NCBI GenBank assembly: GCA_031396305.1
Contig: JANNKM010000173.1
Span: 1-7,122 of the forward strand
DNA: 7,122 nucleotides
Direction of reading: 5' to 3'
Source: JAEMQF01 sp031396305
Lineage (GTDB): Bacteria > Pseudomonadota > Gammaproteobacteria > Burkholderiales > Burkholderiaceae_C
Shown here: one piece after another, positions 6,706 to 7,122 of the stretch
Layout of the letters: every line of letters begins with the position of its first letter
Position numbering within the stretch: the stretch's first letter is position 1
The notes under the pieces: model-generated
What the model saw: the letters and a program-made list of their open reading frames with translations, nothing else
Database searches by the model: none
What the model was told of the DNA's origin: nothing
Made by a program: the position numbers and the translations under genes

Positions 6706-6724
6706 TGTGTAGTTCCTGTGTAGT
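6706..6724. repeat. Short tandem direct repeat TGTGTAGT
   Basis: Two identical 8-bp copies, TGTGTAGT at 6706-6713 and at 6717-6724, are separated by TCC, giving an 11-bp period close to one helical turn. They lie right after the hairpin that follows tRNA-Phe. The repeat is real in the sequence, but it is short enough to be chance and its role is unknown. Confidence 0.3.
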
Positions 6725-6836
6725 CGCGCCAGAGAAAGCGAGTCAGCGCGGCGCGCGCCCTGCTGGACGCCGTCGGCCGATCTTGGCGCGATTCGGCAAT
6801 ACTTGAGGACACCGCAGCCCGCCAACAGAACAACGA
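6725..6836. other. Gene-free stretch upstream of hsdM
   Basis: No gene is recognisable in these 112 bp. They should contain the promoter of hsdM. A weak -10-like AATACT lies at 6798-6803 without a convincing -35. A GAGGAC Shine-Dalgarno-like sequence (6805-6810) is about 26 nt before the hsdM ATG, too far to serve it. An in-frame TGA at 6804 rules out a longer N-terminus for hsdM. Confidence 0.4.
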
Positions 6837-7122
6837 ATGGCATCAGACCTCGTCGCCGTAGAAAACCGCCTCTGGGCCACCGCCGACCAGCTCTGGGCCA
6901 ACACCGGCCTGAAGCCATCCGAGTTCTCCACGCCGGTGCTGGGCCTGATCTTCCTACGCTACGCCGACAAGCGCTTCTCGGACATTGCAACCGTTCTGCA
7001 TGCCAAGGGCATCCCCGCCGACGAGCGCGAGCCGATGGACTACCAGGCCGAGGGCGTGCTCTACCTGCCCAACGCGGCCCGGTTCGGCAACCTGGTGTCG
7101 ATGACCGAGGGCGCCAACCTGG
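6837..7122 (+). CDS. hsdM: Type I restriction-modification methyltransferase subunit HsdM (5' part only)
   Basis: HsdM is the N6-adenine DNA methyltransferase subunit of type I restriction-modification systems. With HsdS it methylates the recognition sequence on the host chromosome, and it joins HsdR in the complex that cuts unmodified DNA. Only the first 95 codons are in the window; the gene runs off the right edge. The visible part matches the HsdM N-terminal helical domain: ENRLWATADQLWANTGLKPS (9-28), followed by EFSTPVLGLIFLRYADKRF (29-47). The catalytic NPPF/NPPY motif and the SAM-binding motif lie outside the window, so activity cannot be judged. The ATG at 6837 is the only possible start after the upstream in-frame TGA, and no clear Shine-Dalgarno sequence precedes it. 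hsdS and hsdR would be expected downstream. Its place next to a tRNA gene fits an accessory defence locus. Confidence 0.92.
   Translation, partial: MASDLVAVENRLWATADQLWANTGLKPSEFSTPVLGLIFLRYADKRFSDIATVLHAKGIPADEREPMDYQAEGVLYLPNAARFGNLVSMTEGANL

Noticed and set aside
6866..6907. Repeated CTCTGGGCCA within the start of hsdM
   Set aside because: It encodes the repeated Leu-Trp-Ala in the HsdM N-terminal helix region and needs no other explanation; the similarity to the tRNA end (CCTGGCCACC) is short and not an attachment-site duplicate.

Overview
The window looks like chromosomal DNA from a GC-rich betaproteobacterium, most likely of the order Burkholderiales. Three things suggest this: the very high G+C at third codon positions, the protein sequences themselves, and the gene order rsmB - DUF4390 gene - NtrY-like kinase - NtrX-like regulator, which I recall from that order. 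The genus cannot be fixed from the sequence alone.

Layout from left to right. (1) The 3' part of ruvB (Holliday-junction branch-migration ATPase) enters from the left edge and ends at 617. (2) A 97-bp convergent gap with a small hairpin leads to folE (GTP cyclohydrolase I) on the minus strand. (3) A 66-bp divergent gap separates folE from rsmB, which opens a plus-strand run of four closely packed genes: rsmB (16S rRNA m5C methyltransferase), a DUF4390 exported protein, a 770-residue NtrY-type membrane histidine kinase, and a 228-residue response regulator with a receiver and a Fis-type helix-turn-helix. The spacings are a TTGA stop/start overlap, 11 nt and 6 nt, so the four are probably one operon. 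(4) A nested hairpin follows the regulator, then an intact tRNA-Phe(GAA) gene with encoded CCA and a -10-like box just upstream. (5) After the tRNA come a perfect 12-bp inverted repeat (probable terminator) and about 135 bp without a recognisable gene. (6) The window ends inside the 5' part of a type I restriction-modification methyltransferase gene (hsdM).

How the genes work together. The kinase and regulator form a two-component system. The kinase senses through a large periplasmic region and a cytoplasmic PAS domain. The regulator lacks the AAA+ sigma54-interaction domain of classical NtrX/NtrC proteins, so it probably acts as a plain DNA-binding switch. The DUF4390 protein appears exported and is translationally tied to both neighbours, which makes it a candidate periplasmic partner of the kinase. 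ruvB, folE and rsmB are housekeeping genes. The tRNA-Phe/hsdM junction is the likeliest boundary between core genome and a variable defence region.

I did not find a clearly new system. The points most worth checking are the AAA-less NtrY/X pair with its DUF4390 partner and the tRNA-Phe/hsdM boundary.
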